Source of the DNA: an uncultured Verrucomicrobiota bacterium
Lineage (GTDB): Bacteria; Verrucomicrobiota; Kiritimatiellia; RFP12; UBA1067
NCBI GenBank assembly: GCA_946631345.1
Contig: CAMPAA010000129.1
Location: 1-8,780, forward strand
Direction: 5' to 3'
Length of the DNA stretch: 8,780 bases
The notes beneath the pieces were generated by a model that was not told the origin of the DNA, did not search any database, and saw nothing but the letters and a program-made list of their open reading frames with translations. How positions within the stretch are numbered: position 1 is the first letter of the stretch; each line of letters begins with the position of its first letter. The position numbers and the translations under genes were made by a program. Of the stretch, positions 6,778 through 8,780 are shown one piece after another.

Positions 6778-7268
6778 GAAGGGAAGGCTTCACGTTGCTG
6801 GAGGTTCTGGTGGCGAGCGTGCTTATGGGCATGCTTGTCACTATCCTCACGATGATCTTCAACCAGAGCGCGATTGCCTGGCGCACCGGCAAGGCGAGCG
6901 TGGCCGACATGGCGGAGACGGAGCGCAACATTGCGCGCATCCAGGCCATGGCGGACAACGTGCTGCCGTACACAGGCGGGCAGAACTACTGCGTGGTGTC
7001 GCCGTGGGATGATGCAAAGAGCGATTCCGCCAATGCGTTCAATCAGCGCGGAATCCGGCGGGCGTCGGATCTTCGCACGGGTGTAGCTGCGGTCGGAGGC
7101 AACTTCTACAACGCAGACGGCGGAAAGAGCGACTGGAAGAAGTCCGGCCTCGGCAGTCCCACTCTCAACGGCGGCAAGACGTTCATAGTGGGTGTACGCA
7201 GTGCGGGCCCTGACCGCCAGTGGGAGACGGAGGACGACATTACGACCTGGCCGGACGAGGTGGACTGA
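6774..7268 (+). CDS. GspJ/PilW-like short pseudopilin (similar to Verru_Chthon cassette protein C at its N-terminus)
   Basis: This 164-residue protein has a very short leader (MRREG), cleavage before FTLLEVLVASVLMGMLV, and Glu at +5. The N-terminal part, FTLLEVLVAS...IFNQSAIAWRTGK (6-40), is like GspJ/PilW. The C-terminal part is short and ends in VRSAGPDRQWETEDDITTW (141-159), more like the GspG calcium loop. It is therefore either a shortened J-type tip protein or a hybrid. AGGGGGA (6758-6764) precedes the ATG by 9 bases. It overlaps the upstream gene by 4 bases and the downstream gene by 1 base (TGATG), so the three are likely translated together. The I-J order fits a tip-complex cassette. 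Confidence 0.82.
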   Translation: MRREGFTLLEVLVASVLMGMLVTILTMIFNQSAIAWRTGKASVADMAETERNIARIQAMADNVLPYTGGQNYCVVSPWDDAKSDSANAFNQRGIRRASDLRTGVAAVGGNFYNADGGKSDWKKSGLGSPTLNGGKTFIVGVRSAGPDRQWETEDDITTWPDEVD

Positions 7269-7729
7269 TGAAAAGGGGATTTACGCTAATAGAGCTTCTT
7301 GTGGTGATCGGAATGATCGCCATCCTCACGGGGGCGGCCTCGTCCTCCGTGATGAAGGCCCGTACGCGTTCGCAGATTGCGCGCGCCGAGACGGAGGTGC
7401 GGGAGATGACAAACGCCATACTCGCCTACGAGAACTGGGACGACGACCGGTCCCTGAAGAGCATCGCCTCCAGGTTTGGCTCCTGGACGGACGCCAAGGA
7501 GAACAACCTCGACTTCATACTCGGCGGAGTGCAGAACAAGCAGGGCAAGGTGCCGGTTCTATACAACGGCGCGATCGTGGGCGGTGCGGTGCGCGACCCA
7601 TGGGGCAAGGAGTATCAGATAATGGTCAAGGATTCCGGCAATGCTACGGAGGCGAGCGCGGATCAGGTGGGCGGAGGGCTTTCCACCTTCATGTACATGC
7701 CGAACATCAACCGGATCAAGGAGAGATAG
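7268..7729 (+). CDS. GspG-like prepilin (type II secretion major-pseudopilin family)
   Basis: This 153-residue protein has leader MKRG, cleavage before FTLIELLVVIGMIAILTGA, and Glu at +5. The helix continues through RAETEVREMTNAILAYENW (39-57), a G-type 'A-te-...Ai-aYe' pattern. DPWGKEYQI (110-118) is the classical GspG DPWG motif. The C-terminal SAGPDG...DD loop of GspG is missing; the protein ends in YMPNINRIKER. The start is fixed by GAGGTGG at 7257-7263, and the ATG overlaps the previous stop by one base. It sits between the J-like and K-like genes, an unusual place for a G-type subunit. I see no truncation signal. It may be an additional major or minor shaft protein. Confidence 0.86.
   Translation: MKRGFTLIELLVVIGMIAILTGAASSSVMKARTRSQIARAETEVREMTNAILAYENWDDDRSLKSIASRFGSWTDAKENNLDFILGGVQNKQGKVPVLYNGAIVGGAVRDPWGKEYQIMVKDSGNATEASADQVGGGLSTFMYMPNINRIKER
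7718..7723 (+). promoter_or_regulatory. Ribosome binding site of the GspK-like gene
   Basis: AAGGAG, a near-consensus site, lies 8 bases before ATG 7732, inside the end of the preceding gene. It favours ATG 7732 over the adjacent in-frame GTG at 7729. Confidence 0.7.
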
Positions 7730-7731
7730 TG

Positions 7732-8780
7732 ATGACGTTCCGGGATGGAAAGAGCCGCAGCGGTTCCGCGCTGTTGATCGTTTTGGGCATGTTCTCGTTC
7801 ATGCTCGTGAGCGCCGTGGCGTTCTCGGTGTATATGCGTTCGAGCCGCGCGCCGAGTTCCTACGTGCGGCGGAACGCCTCCGCGCGCCATCTCGTGAAGG
7901 CTGCGCTTGCGCGTGCGATGGATGAGATCGATACCGCGATCGGCAACGATCCGTTCCCTGGCGTTGGCTACAACCACGACTACGGAGCGAGCGGGAGCAA
8001 CGACCCCGACAACCACAAGAACGACAACTGGCACGGGCACGTATTCACGCCGTCGAACGAAGTCGCCGCCGCCACGACCGTATCCACGCTCACCCTGGAG
8101 GCTCTCGGCTATCTGCCGCCCTGTCTCATCGACGAGGCGCGGTACTGGAGCCGCCATTCGCGCACGGCGCAGTGGCGGTCGTTCAACTACGGCCTCGGCC
8201 AGTATGCGTTCACCGCCGTGAACGTCTCGGACTTCTTCGACCTCAACCAATTGATCGACACTGACGGCGTGACGAAGCAGAGGCTCAACCGCAATTCGTC
8301 CCCGACAGGCCGCATTTCGCCGACATATCTGTTCAGGGGCGGCAATACGGCCAATATGGATGGTGGCGGTTCCGCCGCCGCAGGGTTCCTTTCAGCCATC
8401 GCGAGCGGGAGCGGATTCAACAACAATCCCCCTATCAACCAGATTCCGTTTGTTTCCATGATGGACTTCAACCTCGCGCTCGGTGGCAATGCGCTTGGCG
8501 GCATTGCTTCGCCGTTCATGAACCGCCTGAATGGCAATCAAGGCCGGTTTTATTCAGGCAACGCGAGCGAGGAAGTTGTGCGGCGGCAGGTGTTCATGGC
8601 CGGTGGGTGGAACAGCGACTCAAACCTCACGTACTCGGCCTACAGTGTGTTGGGGCGCATAAACCTGCGCTATCCTGAATGCCAGCCATTTTCGGGATGT
8701 ACATGGTTCCCAGGCGCTACGACATTGTCACACTGTTATAACGATATCGGCTCGTGGGATGGCGATAGTTTTAAACACCC
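7732..8780 (+). CDS. Large GspK/PilX-like protein (similar to Verru_Chthon cassette protein A), N-terminal part, runs off window
   Basis: The reading frame is open without a stop for 349 codons to the right edge, so only the N-terminus is seen. The start is MTFRDGKSRSGSALLIVLG; a single membrane helix spans about residues 12-35 (GSALLIV...VSAVAFSVYM). It is followed by a basic, Ala-rich segment (RSSRAPSSYVRRNASARH, 36-53) and then ALARAMDEID, like the 'RG-ALL-VL...' N-terminus of GspK/PilX. No Glu occurs at +5 after the RSG/SALLI junction, as is known for GspK, which caps the tip. The following region is rich in Asn, Gly, Ser and aromatic residues and is not recognised. Family A proteins of the Verru_Chthon cassette are large (remembered as around 1000 residues or more), which fits. 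It starts 2 bases after the G-like gene. It is probably the tip component with the I- and J-like proteins. Confidence 0.75.
   Translation, partial: MTFRDGKSRSGSALLIVLGMFSFMLVSAVAFSVYMRSSRAPSSYVRRNASARHLVKAALARAMDEIDTAIGNDPFPGVGYNHDYGASGSNDPDNHKNDNWHGHVFTPSNEVAAATTVSTLTLEALGYLPPCLIDEARYWSRHSRTAQWRSFNYGLGQYAFTAVNVSDFFDLNQLIDTDGVTKQRLNRNSSPTGRISPTYLFRGGNTANMDGGGSAAAGFLSAIASGSGFNNNPPINQIPFVSMMDFNLALGGNALGGIASPFMNRLNGNQGRFYSGNASEEVVRRQVFMAGGWNSDSNLTYSAYSVLGRINLRYPECQPFSGCTWFPGATTLSHCYNDIGSWDGDSFKH

Noticed and set aside
7641..8250. Alternative frames across the GspK-like gene on both strands
   Set aside because: The + strand frame from ATG 7732 has a near-consensus ribosome site, a membrane helix of the expected type and stays open to the window edge. 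The competing frames give Arg/His- or Thr-rich shadow sequence.
1..8780. Mobile elements, tRNA/rRNA genes or CRISPR arrays
   Set aside because: No transposase-like protein, terminal repeats, regularly spaced repeats or cloverleaf-like segments were noticed. Nearly all of the sequence is accounted for by coding regions.

Overview
The window looks like a piece of a GC-rich bacterial chromosome, probably from the Verrucomicrobiota/Kiritimatiellota/Lentisphaerota part of the PVC group. The main reason is a run of small prepilin-like genes that resembles, from memory, the 'Verru_Chthon cassette' proteins of that group, together with prepilins ending in an AGPDG...DD loop. This placement is an inference. 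No rRNA or other phylogenetic marker is present.

Positions 1-1274 hold the end of accD and all of accA, the two carboxyltransferase subunits of acetyl-CoA carboxylase (fatty acid synthesis). They form a small housekeeping pair with a 19-bp gap. AccA is short because it lacks the usual N-terminal extension. Positions 1275-1363 form the only real intergenic region. It carries a good sigma-70-type promoter (TTGATT, 17-bp spacer, TATAAT) set among inverted-repeat arms, pointing into the next operon.

From 1364 to the right edge, all genes lie on the + strand in one tight operon. It contains a GspF/PilC inner-membrane platform protein, seven proteins with class III (type IV pilin-like) signal peptides, and a large GspK/PilX-like protein that runs off the window. 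Read by family resemblance, the order is F, three G-like or unassigned pseudopilins, H, I, J, a further G-like pseudopilin, then K. This follows the classical gspF-G-H-I-J-K order of type II secretion operons, with extra pseudopilins added. From 5331 onward the genes overlap or nearly touch, which suggests translational coupling and subunits made in fixed ratios.

The likely product is the inner-membrane platform plus an elaborate pseudopilus of a type II secretion or type IV pilus-like machine. GspI, J and K homologues would form the tip. The several G-like proteins, including a 414-residue form with an insertion of about 270 residues, a six-cysteine form and one with an EF-hand-like loop, would diversify the shaft or act as accessory subunits. 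The ATPase (GspE/PilB), secretin (GspD) and prepilin peptidase (GspO/PilD) are not in this window and must be encoded elsewhere. No RNA genes, mobile elements, CRISPR arrays or clear terminators were seen.
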